The notes beneath the pieces were generated by a model, which saw only the letters and a list, made by a program, of their open reading frames with translations, was not told where the DNA came from and did no database searches. Source: JAWPMT01 sp965227935 (GTDB taxonomy: Bacteria; Bacteroidota; Bacteroidia; Cytophagales; Cyclobacteriaceae). Taken from it: a stretch of DNA of 64,000 nt. This document shows positions 42,809-52,800 of this stretch, in pieces. Positions within the stretch are counted from its first letter, which is position 1; each line of letters opens with the position of its first letter. The position numbers and the translations under genes are program-made. The stretch spans positions 40,783 to 104,782 of the forward strand of contig CBDDGS010000056.1 of assembly GCA_965227935.1 (NCBI GenBank), written 5' to 3'.

Positions 42809-42831
42809 AACGATACATTAATCTACCTTTG
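42800..42831 (+). promoter_or_regulatory. Promoter of tRNA-Trp-secE-nusG-rpl
   Basis: TTTG near 42800-42803 and TACCTTTG at 42824-42831 with 20 bases between fit the Bacteroidota consensus; the site lies 26 bp before tRNA-Trp. Confidence 0.75.
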
Positions 42832-42857
42832 CAGTCCTTTTTGGGCTGCTGTTTTTT

Positions 42858-42930
42858 ACGGGTGTAGCTCAATTGGTAGAGTAGCGGTCTCCAAAACCGT
42901 TGGTTGGGGGTTCGAGTCCCTCCTCCCGTG
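42858..42930 (+). tRNA. tRNA-Trp (CCA)
   Basis: 73 nt. Anticodon loop CTCCAAA gives anticodon CCA; the T-arm GGGGG-TTCGAGT-CCCTC is normal. The acceptor ACGGGTG/CTCCCGT has one T-T mismatch at pair 6-67. secE begins 17 bp later, so it is probably cut from the secE transcript. Confidence 0.93.
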
Positions 42931-42947
42931 CTTACAATATTTGTAAT

Positions 42948-43139
42948 ATGGCGAAGATAACAGCATTTATAAAGGATTCTTACTCGGAGCTAATGACGAA
43001 GGTCCACTGGCCGAAGTATAGTGAGCTTCAGAGTAGTTCCATTTTGGTGTTGATCGCTTCGCTAATATTTGCCCTTTTCATTGGGGCGATTGACTACGGC
43101 TTCGATACTGTTCTGACCTGGTTTTACGAGGAGTTCTAA
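42948..43139 (+). CDS. secE: Preprotein translocase subunit SecE
   Basis: 63 residues with KDSYSELMTKVHWPKYSELQ, the amphipathic cytoplasmic helix, then a single membrane segment (ILVLIASLIFALFIGAIDYGF). It clamps SecY in the translocon. ATG 42948 follows tRNA-Trp; the longer frame upstream would be inside the tRNA. Confidence 0.95.
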   Translation: MAKITAFIKDSYSELMTKVHWPKYSELQSSSILVLIASLIFALFIGAIDYGFDTVLTWFYEEF

Positions 43140-43151
43140 GAAGGAAGAGTT

Positions 43152-43709
43152 ATGGGAGAGCTTAAGTGGTACGTGGTAAGGGCTGTCAGCGGACAGGAAA
43201 AAAAGGTCAAAACCTACCTCGAGCAGGAGATCAACAGGCGCAAGATGGAGGAAGCTATTCCTCAGGTCCTTATCCCTTCTGAGAAGGTTTACGAAATGCG
43301 AAATGGCAAGAAACGTGTCAGGGAGAGAAACTTCTTCCCGGGCTATGTTTTGGTTTCCGCAGACCTGTCGGTTGGAGAAACCCAACATGTCATAACAGAC
43401 ATTCCCGGAGTTATCGGCTTCCTGGGAGCGGGAGGCATGGGGGCAAGCAAGGAACCTGTACCACTGCGTCAAAATGAAGTCAATCGCATCCTCGGAAAAG
43501 TGGATGAAGTAGAAGAATACGAGGAGGTTTTGGATACTCCTTTTATAGTAGGTGAATCTGTGAAGGTCATGGACGGCCCTTTCAGCGGTTTCACTGGCAC
43601 CGTCGAGGAAGTCTTTGAGGATCGGAAGAAACTCAATGTTACGGTAAAAATATTTGGACGAAATACGCCTGTAGAACTGAACTATATACAGGTAGAAAAA
43701 CAAGAATAA
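43152..43709 (+). CDS. nusG: Transcription termination/antitermination protein NusG
   Basis: 185 residues. NGN domain: WYVVRAVSGQEKKVKTYLEQ, RKMEEAIPQVLIPSEKVYEM and ERNFFPGYVLVSADL; KOW domain near residues 135-165: VGESVKVMDGPFSGFTGTVEEV. It binds RNA polymerase and either Rho or ribosomal S10. Confidence 0.97.
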   Translation: MGELKWYVVRAVSGQEKKVKTYLEQEINRRKMEEAIPQVLIPSEKVYEMRNGKKRVRERNFFPGYVLVSADLSVGETQHVITDIPGVIGFLGAGGMGASKEPVPLRQNEVNRILGKVDEVEEYEEVLDTPFIVGESVKVMDGPFSGFTGTVEEVFEDRKKLNVTVKIFGRNTPVELNYIQVEKQE

Positions 43710-43712
43710 AAG

Positions 43713-44153
43713 ATGGCGAAGGAGATATCTGGCTACTTAAAGCTACAAGTACGTGGTGGCGCGGCAAATCCATCACCTCCCGTAGGCCCTGCCCTGGGAG
43801 CGAAGGGATTGAATATCATGGAGTTCTGCAAGCAGTTCAATGCAAGAACTCAGGATAAGCAAGGCCAATTGTTGCCTGTATTGGTGACGATATATGCCGA
43901 CAAGTCCTTTGACTTTGTCATCAAGACCCCTCCTGCTGCGGCGATGATCATGGAGAAGGCCAAGTTGAAGAAGGGTAGCTCTGAGCCCAACCGAATGAAG
44001 GTGGGATCCATCACCTGGGACCAGATCAAAGAAATAGCAGAGGTGAAAATGCCTGACCTCAATGCTTTTGAGGTAGAATCGGCGATGAGAATGGTAGCTG
44101 GTACTGCTAGAAGTATGGGCGTAAAAGTTTCTGGAACGGCTCCCTGGAGCTAG
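43713..44153 (+). CDS. rplK: 50S ribosomal protein L11
   Basis: 146 residues. YLKLQVRGGAANPSPPVGPALG at the start and the RNA-binding C-terminal domain to the end (ESAMRMVAGTARSMGVKV) are typical. It is part of the GTPase-associated centre. 3 bp after nusG. Confidence 0.98.
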   Translation: MAKEISGYLKLQVRGGAANPSPPVGPALGAKGLNIMEFCKQFNARTQDKQGQLLPVLVTIYADKSFDFVIKTPPAAAMIMEKAKLKKGSSEPNRMKVGSITWDQIKEIAEVKMPDLNAFEVESAMRMVAGTARSMGVKVSGTAPWS

Positions 44154-44165
44154 ACAATAGTTGTC

Positions 44166-44864
44166 ATGGGTAAACTTACAAAAAATCAAAAGGCCGCTCT
44201 GGAGAAGTTTGACTCTTCAGCGGAGTATTCAATCGAAGATGCGTCGAAGTTGGTGAAAGAGATCACTTTCACAAAGTTTGATGCTTCAGTAGATATCGAC
44301 ATTCGCTTGGGAGTAGATCCCCGAAAGCCTGATCAGATGGTGAGAGGCGTCGTTTCTCTTCCTCACGGAATTGGCAAAGATGTTCGCGTCTTGGTGCTTT
44401 GCACTCCGGACAAGGAGCAAGAGGCGAAGGATGCCGGTGCTGATCATGTTGGATTGGATGAGTTCATCTCCAAGATCGAAGGCGGCTGGACCGATATCGA
44501 TGTGATCATCACTATGCCGACTGTGATGGCTAAAGTGGGTAAGCTCGGTCGAGTACTTGGTCCACGTGGTTTAATGCCTAACCCTAAGTCCGGTACAGTG
44601 ACTATGGATATTGGTAAGGCCGTAAAAGAAGTGAAGGCTGGTAAAATCGATTTCAAAGTAGACAAGTTTGGAATCCTTCATACTAGCATCGGAAAGGCTT
44701 CTTTTGATCCAGAGAAGATCAAAGAGAATGCGCTTGAAATGATCAACACGGTTGCGAAGTTGAAACCTGCTTCTGCGAAGGGAACTTACTTTCGTTCCAT
44801 TCATCTCTCTTCGACAATGAGCAAGGGAATTACGATTGATAAAAGCACTTTACCCGGAATTTAA
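44166..44864 (+). CDS. rplA: 50S ribosomal protein L1
   Basis: 232 residues. Family segments DIDIRLGVDPRKPDQMVRG, LGRVLGPRGLMPNPKSGTVT and GTYFRSIHLSSTMSKGI. It binds the L1 stalk of 23S rRNA and in many bacteria represses its own operon. Confidence 0.98.
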   Translation: MGKLTKNQKAALEKFDSSAEYSIEDASKLVKEITFTKFDASVDIDIRLGVDPRKPDQMVRGVVSLPHGIGKDVRVLVLCTPDKEQEAKDAGADHVGLDEFISKIEGGWTDIDVIITMPTVMAKVGKLGRVLGPRGLMPNPKSGTVTMDIGKAVKEVKAGKIDFKVDKFGILHTSIGKASFDPEKIKENALEMINTVAKLKPASAKGTYFRSIHLSSTMSKGITIDKSTLPGI

Positions 44865-44867
44865 GTC

Positions 44868-45395
44868 ATGACACGCGAAGAAAAGGCACAGATAATTGCT
44901 GAATTGACTGACAAGCTTAAAGAAAACAGTCATTTCTATATCACAGATACCTCAGGGTTGACTGTGGCGGAAATCAATAAGTTCCGAGGCATGTGTTTCA
45001 AGGAGGGCGTTGAGTACAGAATTGTCAAAAACACCCTTATCAAAAAAGCTCTCGAAAATCTTGAGGCTGACTACACAGAGATGTATGCGGCGCTCAAGGG
45101 GACCTCAGGGGTGATGTTCATCAAGGAAAATGGTAATGTTCCTGCGAAGATCATCAAGAAGTACAAGAAGGAGGATCCCAACGAGAGACCTCAGTTTAAG
45201 GCTGCTTCCATTGATACAGATATATTTTTGGGTGATGATCAGCTCGATGCGCTCAGCAAGCTTAAGTCTAAGCAAGAGCTCCTTGGCGAAGTGATCACCA
45301 TTCTGCAATCACCTGCTAAGAATGTAATTTCTGCTCTTCAGAGTGGAGAAAGCATTGTTGCAGGTCTTGTAAAGACACTTTCTGAAAGAGAATAA
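44868..45395 (+). CDS. rplJ: 50S ribosomal protein L10
   Basis: 175 residues. LTVAEINKFRGMCFKEGVEY and VKNTLIKKAL are the rRNA-binding part; the C-terminal helix carries L7/L12 dimers. It starts 4 bp after rplA. Confidence 0.97.
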   Translation: MTREEKAQIIAELTDKLKENSHFYITDTSGLTVAEINKFRGMCFKEGVEYRIVKNTLIKKALENLEADYTEMYAALKGTSGVMFIKENGNVPAKIIKKYKKEDPNERPQFKAASIDTDIFLGDDQLDALSKLKSKQELLGEVITILQSPAKNVISALQSGESIVAGLVKTLSERE

Positions 45396-45427
45396 ATTAA
45401 CTGAAAAAAGACGAACAATTTAGAGAA

Positions 45428-45811
45428 ATGGCGGATCTAAAAGAATTTGCGGAGCAACTGGTAAACCTCACTGTTAAGGAGGTAAACGAGCTTGCGGATA
45501 TATTGAAGAATGACTACGGTATCGAGCCTGCAGCAGCTGCAGCTGTCGCTGTTGCCGCACCTACCGGTGACGGTGGAGAAGGTGGCGGAGCAGAAGAGAA
45601 GTCTGAGTTCGACGTGATCTTGAAGGCTCCAGGTGGTTCCAAGTTGGCGGTTGTGAAGCTTGTGAAGGAATTGACTGGATTGGGTCTGAAAGATGCCAAG
45701 GAACTCGTTGACGGTGCACCTAAGGCTGTCAAAGAAGGCGTTGCCAAAGACGAAGCTGAGGCTCTTAAAAAGCAGCTTGAGGAAGCTGGAGCCGAAGTCG
45801 AATTAAAGTAA
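45428..45811 (+). CDS. rplL: 50S ribosomal protein L7/L12
   Basis: 127 residues: N-terminal dimer domain, an Ala/Gly-rich hinge (AAAAAVAVAAPTGDGGEGGG, slightly longer than usual) and the C-terminal factor-binding domain (FDVILKAPGGSKLAVVKLVK...LGLKDAKELVDGAPK). Confidence 0.98.
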   Translation: MADLKEFAEQLVNLTVKEVNELADILKNDYGIEPAAAAAVAVAAPTGDGGEGGGAEEKSEFDVILKAPGGSKLAVVKLVKELTGLGLKDAKELVDGAPKAVKEGVAKDEAEALKKQLEEAGAEVELK

Positions 45812-45836
45812 TATCCCAATATCATTTTTAGGAGTA

Positions 45837-45873
45837 GGCCTGGCTCCCGACGTTATGCGGGATCAGGTCTTTT
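45837..45873 (+). terminator. Attenuator-like hairpin between rplL and rpoB
   Basis: GGCCTG/CAGGTC and TCCCG/CGGGA make a two-part stem, followed by TTTTCC. Such a partial terminator is known at this place in other bacteria and would lower rpoBC expression relative to the ribosomal genes. Confidence 0.6.
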
Positions 45874-45930
45874 CCTGTTTGTATCTAGGTATAAGAGCAC
45901 TCTATTTCTAAACGAAAACATTCCACAGTT

Positions 45931-48900
45931 TTGGTTCAATCTATCACTACTCCTCGAATTAATTTCTCCTCGATTAAGTCAGTATTGGATTACCCAGATT
46001 TTCTGGATGTGCAGCTGAAGTCCTTTGTGGACTTTTTTCAGCTAGACACGCCTGCTGAAAAGAGAGAGGAAGAGGGTTTATACAAGGTGTTCAAGGAGAA
46101 CTTTCCGATTACAGATTCTCGGGAAAATTTCGTTCTTGAATTCATAGACTATACAGTCGATCCGCCAAAGTATTCCGTGGAGGAATGCATCGAGCGAGGG
46201 TTGACCTACTCGGTACCTCTGAAAGCCAAGTTGCGCTTGTTGTGCAACGATGAGGAAAACGAGGATTTTGAGACCATCGAGCAGGAAGTATTCCTTGGGA
46301 ATATTCCTTACATGACTGCCAAAGGCTCCTTTGTGATCAATGGCGCCGAGCGTGTGATTGTCTCACAATTGCACAGGTCTCCTGGAGTGTTCTTCGCCCA
46401 AAGCAAGCATACAAACGGTACCTTGCTCTATTCCGCAAGGATCATCCCATTCAAAGGATCATGGATAGAGTTCGCGACAGACGTCAACAACGTCATGTAC
46501 GCGTACATCGATCGAAAGAAGAAGTTCCCGATCACCACACTTCTCCGATCCATAGGGTATGGATCTGATAAGGATATCCTGGATTTGTTTGGTCTCTCAG
46601 AAGAAATCGAGGCCAAGAAGACGGAGCTGAAGAAGATCGTAGGAAGAAGGCTCGCCGCGAGAGTCTTGAGAACGTGGACAGAGGACTTTGTGGATGAAGA
46701 TACTGGTGAGGTGGTTTCCATCGATAGGAACGAAGTCGTTCTTGAGCGGGACTCCATCATTTCTGAAGATGACATAGAGACCATCGTCGACTCCGGATCG
46801 AAGTCAGTAATCCTCCATCGCAAAGATGTCAACATCACAGACTACTCGATCATCTACAATACACTGCAGAAGGACAACTCCAACTCTGAGAAGGAAGCCG
46901 TCGAGCAGATCTACCGCCAGCTTCGAAACACCGAAGCACCTGATGAGCAGACTGCCCGGGATATCATCCAGAGCTTGTTCTTCAGCGACAAGCGATATGA
47001 CCTCGGTGAAGTAGGGCGATACAGGATCAATAAGAAACTAGGATTGGATGTCGGCTACGACAAGCGAGTCCTGACAACTGAGGACATTATCCTGATTGTC
47101 AAGTACCTCATAGGATTGATCAACAGCCGCGCCGTGGTTGATGACATTGACCACTTGAGTAATCGTCGTGTGAGAACCGTAGGTGAGCAGCTGTACTCGC
47201 AGTTTGGCGTCGGCCTTGCGCGTATGGCACGTACGATTCGCGAGCGAATGAACGTGCGCGACAACGAAGACTTCAAGCCTGTTGACCTGATCAACGCACG
47301 AACACTGTCGTCAGTGATCAATTCGTTCTTTGGCACCAACCAGCTGTCTCAGTTCATGGATCAGACCAATCCACTGGCGGAGGTCACGCATAAGAGAAGA
47401 ATGTCGGCCCTCGGGCCTGGAGGTCTCTCAAGAGAGCGAGCAGGTTTTGAGGTGCGGGATGTGCACTACACACACTACGGACGACTTTGTACAATTGAGA
47501 CTCCGGAAGGGCCGAATATCGGTTTGATCTCCTCACTATGTGTTCACGCCAAAGTGAACCAGATGGGATTCATCGAGACTCCTTACCGAGAGGTGAATGA
47601 GGGTACCGTTGATATGTCAGGTAATGTGAAGTACCTGACCGCCGAGGAAGAAGATACGCACAACATCGCCCAGGCAAATGCGCCGCTGAAGGACGATGGT
47701 GTGTTCATAAACGACAAAGTAAAGGCAAGATTTGAAGGAGACTTTCCTGTGGTCGGGCCTACCGAATTGAGATACATGGACGTGGCACCGAACCAGATTG
47801 TATCGGTTGCTGCTTCGATGATTCCTTTCCTTGAGCACGACGATGCCAACCGTGCCCTCATGGGATCCAACATGCAGCGCCAGGCAGTGCCTCTATTGCG
47901 CCCTCAAGCGCCTATTGTAGGTACTGGTTTGGAAGGACGTGTAGCACTGGATTCTCGTACGTTGGTGGTAGCGGAAGGAGACGGCGAGATAGATTATGTC
48001 GATGCCAATAAGGTAATCGTTCGATATGACCAGACTGATGACGATAAGGTCATCTCGTTTGATGACGATCTGGTCGAGTATGATTTCATCAAATTCCGAA
48101 GGACCAACCAGGATACTTGCATCAACCTGAAGCCTATCGTCCGAAAGGGCCAAAAGGTATCGAAGGGTCAGCCCCTTTGCGAAGGTTTCGCAACGGAGAA
48201 TGGAGAACTGGCACTTGGACGAAACCTGCAGGTGGCCTACATGCCATGGCAGGGTTACAACTTCGAGGATGCGATCGTTATTTCTGAGCGAGTGGTTCGT
48301 GAGGATGTCTTTACCTCCATCCACATTGATGAATATGAGCTTGAAGTACGAGACACCAAGCGGGGCGAGGAAGAATTGACATCGGAAATACCGAACGTAA
48401 GTGAGGATGCTGTAAAGAATCTCGATGAGAATGGTATCATCAGAATCGGAGCGGAGATCACTGAGGGCGATATCCTGATCGGAAAGATTACGCCAAAAGG
48501 TGAATCGGACCCCACGCCGGAAGAGAAGCTGCTTCGCGCCATCTTCGGTGACAAAGCGGGTGATGTGAAAGATGCATCGCTCAAAGCTTCGCCATCTCTA
48601 CGAGGAGTTGTGATCGACACGAAGCTCTTTGCACGTCCGAAGAAGGACAAGGACCTGAGAGCAAGGTCTAAGAAAGAGGTTGAGATCCTCAAGAGCACCT
48701 ATGGCAAGCAGTTGTCACAGGTTCGTAGTCAGATGATTGAGAAAATGACTACTCTACTGGAAGGAAAGACGACCAATGGCATCAAGCATAAGTTTGGTGA
48801 GGAGGTCATGTCGAAAGGAGTGAAGTTCAACCGACAGAACATCGAAAACAATCTTTTCCCTGCGAAGAATATCTACCGGGATGAGAGTACCTATAATGTG

Positions 48901-49803
48901 CCGGAGGAGGCCAACTTGATCAGTGATTTGAACATTGACAATTGGACCAATGACGAGCACACCAACGAGCTAATTTTTAGGCTCATAAAGCGATACATCG
49001 TAAAGCGAAATGAGATTTCCGGCAACTTCAAGCGTGAGCGTTTCACTCTCGAAGTCGGGGATGAGCTGCCTGCGGGTATTGTGAAGTTGGCCAAAGTCTA
49101 CGTTGCCAAGAAGCGCAAGCTGAAGGTGGGCGATAAGATGGCCGGTCGACACGGTAACAAGGGTGTGGTAGCGAAGATCGTTCGTGAAGAGGACATGCCT
49201 TTCATGGAGGACGGCACACCAATGGATATTGTGCTCAACCCTCTCGGCGTACCTTCCCGAATGAATATCGGTCAGATCTATGAGACGGTTTTGGCCTGGG
49301 CAGGATTGAAGCTCAACAAGAAGTATGCGACACCGATTTTCGATGGAGCATCTGAGGAGGATGTTCAGAATGAGTTGAAAGCTGCAGGCTTGCCTTCATT
49401 CGGACGAACGTACCTGTACGATGGATTGACGGGTGACAAATTTGATCAGCCGGTGACTGTCGGTATTGCCTACATGCTCAAGCTGGGCCACCTTGTTGAT
49501 GATAAGATGCACGCAAGATCAATTGGACCTTACTCTCTCATCACGCAGCAGCCTTTGGGCGGTAAAGCGCAGTTTGGAGGCCAGCGTTTCGGTGAGATGG
49601 AGGTATGGGCATTGGAGGCATTCGGTGCCGCTCATGTCCTGCAGGAGATTTTGACCATCAAGTCGGATGACGTGATCGGTAGGGCGAAGGCCTACGAAGC
49701 AATAGTGAAGGGCGAGAACATGTCCAAGCCTAACATTCCTGAATCATTCAATGTATTGGTTCATGAATTGAGAGGTCTGGCACTCGAGATCACCCTTGAC
49801 TAA
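45931..49803 (+). CDS. rpoB: RNA polymerase beta subunit
   Basis: 1290 residues. The rifampicin region FFGTNQLSQFMDQTNPLAEV followed by THKRRMSALGPGGL shows the sensitive-type residues (Asp, His, Ser at the three common resistance sites). The C-terminal FGGQRFGEMEVWALEAFGAA is also typical. The best start is TTG 45931 (VQSITTPRINFSSIK); no ATG precedes RINF in frame. It is likely co-transcribed with rplL and rpoC. Confidence 0.98.
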   Translation: MVQSITTPRINFSSIKSVLDYPDFLDVQLKSFVDFFQLDTPAEKREEEGLYKVFKENFPITDSRENFVLEFIDYTVDPPKYSVEECIERGLTYSVPLKAKLRLLCNDEENEDFETIEQEVFLGNIPYMTAKGSFVINGAERVIVSQLHRSPGVFFAQSKHTNGTLLYSARIIPFKGSWIEFATDVNNVMYAYIDRKKKFPITTLLRSIGYGSDKDILDLFGLSEEIEAKKTELKKIVGRRLAARVLRTWTEDFVDEDTGEVVSIDRNEVVLERDSIISEDDIETIVDSGSKSVILHRKDVNITDYSIIYNTLQKDNSNSEKEAVEQIYRQLRNTEAPDEQTARDIIQSLFFSDKRYDLGEVGRYRINKKLGLDVGYDKRVLTTEDIILIVKYLIGLINSRAVVDDIDHLSNRRVRTVGEQLYSQFGVGLARMARTIRERMNVRDNEDFKPVDLINARTLSSVINSFFGTNQLSQFMDQTNPLAEVTHKRRMSALGPGGLSRERAGFEVRDVHYTHYGRLCTIETPEGPNIGLISSLCVHAKVNQMGFIETPYREVNEGTVDMSGNVKYLTAEEEDTHNIAQANAPLKDDGVFINDKVKARFEGDFPVVGPTELRYMDVAPNQIVSVAASMIPFLEHDDANRALMGSNMQRQAVPLLRPQAPIVGTGLEGRVALDSRTLVVAEGDGEIDYVDANKVIVRYDQTDDDKVISFDDDLVEYDFIKFRRTNQDTCINLKPIVRKGQKVSKGQPLCEGFATENGELALGRNLQVAYMPWQGYNFEDAIVISERVVREDVFTSIHIDEYELEVRDTKRGEEELTSEIPNVSEDAVKNLDENGIIRIGAEITEGDILIGKITPKGESDPTPEEKLLRAIFGDKAGDVKDASLKASPSLRGVVIDTKLFARPKKDKDLRARSKKEVEILKSTYGKQLSQVRSQMIEKMTTLLEGKTTNGIKHKFGEEVMSKGVKFNRQNIENNLFPAKNIYRDESTYNVPEEANLISDLNIDNWTNDEHTNELIFRLIKRYIVKRNEISGNFKRERFTLEVGDELPAGIVKLAKVYVAKKRKLKVGDKMAGRHGNKGVVAKIVREEDMPFMEDGTPMDIVLNPLGVPSRMNIGQIYETVLAWAGLKLNKKYATPIFDGASEEDVQNELKAAGLPSFGRTYLYDGLTGDKFDQPVTVGIAYMLKLGHLVDDKMHARSIGPYSLITQQPLGGKAQFGGQRFGEMEVWALEAFGAAHVLQEILTIKSDDVIGRAKAYEAIVKGENMSKPNIPESFNVLVHELRGLALEITLD

Positions 49804-49854
49804 TCCAACAATAATCCAACTGTCAATAATTGACGTTACGATAGATATTTGAAT

Positions 49855-52800
49855 ATGGCGTTCAGAAAAAATAAGAAACTGACCAACGACTTTTCAAAAG
49901 TCACTATTAGTCTGGCTTCTCCCGAGTCCATCCTCGAGAGCTCGCACGGTGAAGTAACACAACCAGAAACGATCAACTACAGAACCTACAAGCCTGAAAT
50001 GGGCGGGTTGTTCTGCGAGCGGATCTTTGGTCCTGTGAAGGATTGGGAGTGTCACTGCGGTAAATACAAGAGAATCAGATACAAGGGCATCATTTGCGAT
50101 CGCTGCGGTGTAGAGGTGACGGAGAAGAAGGTCAGAAGGGAGCGCATGGGTCACATAGAATTGGTTGTGCCGGTTGCCCATATCTGGTATTTCCGGTCAT
50201 TGCCCAATAAGATCGGTTACCTGCTAGGGTTGCCCACCAAGAAATTGGATCAGATCATCTACTATGAACGATATGTAGTTATCCAACCGGGTGTTAAAGA
50301 GGAAGACGGCGTCAACAGACTCGATTTCCTCACCGAGGACGAGTACCTCGATATCCTGGACAAACTTCCTCGTGAGAACCAGATGATGGATGATGATGAT
50401 CCTAACAAATTCATCGCGAAGATGGGTGCTGAGGCATTGGAGATGCTTTTGGCCCGGACCGACTTGGATGAGTTGTCTTACCAACTGCGTCACCAGGCAG
50501 CTACCGACACCTCTCAGCAGAGAAAGACAGAGGCGTTGAAGAGATTGAGGGTTGTAGAGGCCTTCCGTGAGGCCCGAACAAGAATAGAGAATCGTCCTGA
50601 GTGGATGATCATCCGCATGGTGCCGGTCATTCCGCCAGAATTGAGACCGTTGGTGCCTTTGGATGGTGGTCGTTTTGCGACATCCGACTTGAATGACCTG
50701 TATCGACGTGTTATTATACGAAACAATCGTCTGAAGCGCTTGATCGATATCAAGGCACCAGAGGTGATCCTTCGAAACGAAAAGCGAATGCTTCAGGAAG
50801 CGGTTGACTCATTGTTTGACAACTCCCGAAAAGTAAATGCTGTACGTTCAGACGGAAACAGGGCGCTTAAGTCACTCAGCGACATGCTGAAAGGAAAGCA
50901 GGGTCGATTCCGTCAGAACCTGCTCGGTAAAAGGGTAGACTACTCTGGCCGTTCGGTGATCGTGGTGGGTCCGGAATTGAAGATGCACGAGTGCGGACTA
51001 CCTAAGTCCATGGCGGCGGAATTGTTCAAGCCATTCATCATTCGCAAGCTCATCGAGCGTGGCATCGTGAAGACGGTGAAGTCTGCGAAGAAGATCGTCG
51101 ATCGGAAAGATCCTGTAGTTTGGGATATCCTCGAAAATGTACTGAAAGGACACCCTGTACTGCTCAACCGCGCACCAACACTGCACCGTTTGGGTATTCA
51201 GGCATTCCAGCCCAAGCTGATCGAGGGTAAAGCGATCCAGCTGCACCCATTGGCTTGTACGGCATTCAACGCTGACTTTGATGGTGACCAGATGGCAGTA
51301 CACGTACCACTTGGTCATGAGGCGATATTGGAAGCGTCCTTGTTGATGCTTTCGACACACAATATTTTGAATCCTGCAAACGGGGCACCGATTGCGGTAC
51401 CATCACAGGACATGGTACTCGGTCTGTACTACGTGACCAAGGGTAGAAAGAGCACTGAAGAACATCCGATCGAGGGTGAAGGCATGACCTTCTACAGTGA
51501 GGAAGAGGTTGTTGTTGCTTTGAATGAGAAGAAAGTTTCCAAGCATGCCCACATTAAACTGCGCGCGAAGGTGCGTAACGAAGAGGGCGAGTTGGAAACG
51601 AAGATCGTCGACACCGTCGCCGGTCGTGTCCTTGTCAACCAGTTCATTCCTGAGGAAGTTGGTTATGTGGATGCGCTATTGACCAAGAAGCAACTGCAGA
51701 AAACCATCGCCTTGGTCTTCAAGATAGCTGGCATGGCACGAACTGCGCACTTCTTGGATGATATTAAGCACCTGGGATTCCAGGCAGCCTATAAAGGCGG
51801 TCTATCCATGGGGCTTGGAGATATTCAAATCCCTGAAGCCAAGAGTAAGCTGGTCGCTGAGGCGAAAGCAGAAGTGGACAACGTGTGGAACAACTACCTC
51901 ATGGGACTCATTACGGATAACGAGCGCTACAATCAGGTGATCGATATCTGGACGAGAACCAATACGCAGCTGACATCTACGTTGATGCAGCAGCTGGAGG
52001 AAGACCACCAGGGTTTCAACTCCATCTATATGATGATGCACTCAGGAGCCCGAGGTTCCAGGGAGCAAATTCGTCAGCTGGGTGGTATGAGAGGTCTGAT
52101 GGCGAAGCCGCAAAAGAACCTTCAGGGCTCTGTCGGCGAAATCATCGAAAACCCTATCCTCTCCAACTTTAAGGAAGGATTGGATGTCATCGAGTACTTC
52201 ATCTCCACCCACGGTGCGAGAAAAGGTCTTGCCGATACGGCATTGAAGACTGCGGATGCTGGTTACTTGACACGTCGATTGGTAGACGTGGCACAAGACG
52301 TTGTGATCAACGAAGATGACTGCGGTACACTGAGAGGGCTGGTGGTTTCAGCGCTGAAGGACAATGAGGAAATCGTTGAGCCTCTGTCTGAGCGTATCCT
52401 TGGCCGAGTGTCTGTTCACGACATCTATGATCCAATCAGCGATGAATTGATCATCGAGTCGGGAGACGAGTTTACGGAGGAGATTGCTAATGCAATCGAC
52501 GCTTCCAGCATTGAGGAGGTCGAGATTCGATCAGTATTGACCTGTGAAACCAAGCGTGGAGTTTGCGCCAAGTGCTATGGCAGAAACCTGGCAACAGGAA
52601 ACATGTCGCACATCGGTGAGTCAGTTGGTGTGATCGCGGCACAATCTATTGGTGAGCCGGGTACACAGTTGACGTTGAGGACATTCCACGTAGGGGGTAC
52701 TGCATCCAACATCGCCGTTGATGCCAACATTAAGGCGAAGTTCAGCGGGAAGATCGAATTCGAAGACCTGCGCACTGTGAAGTCCGAAGATGACGAGGGC

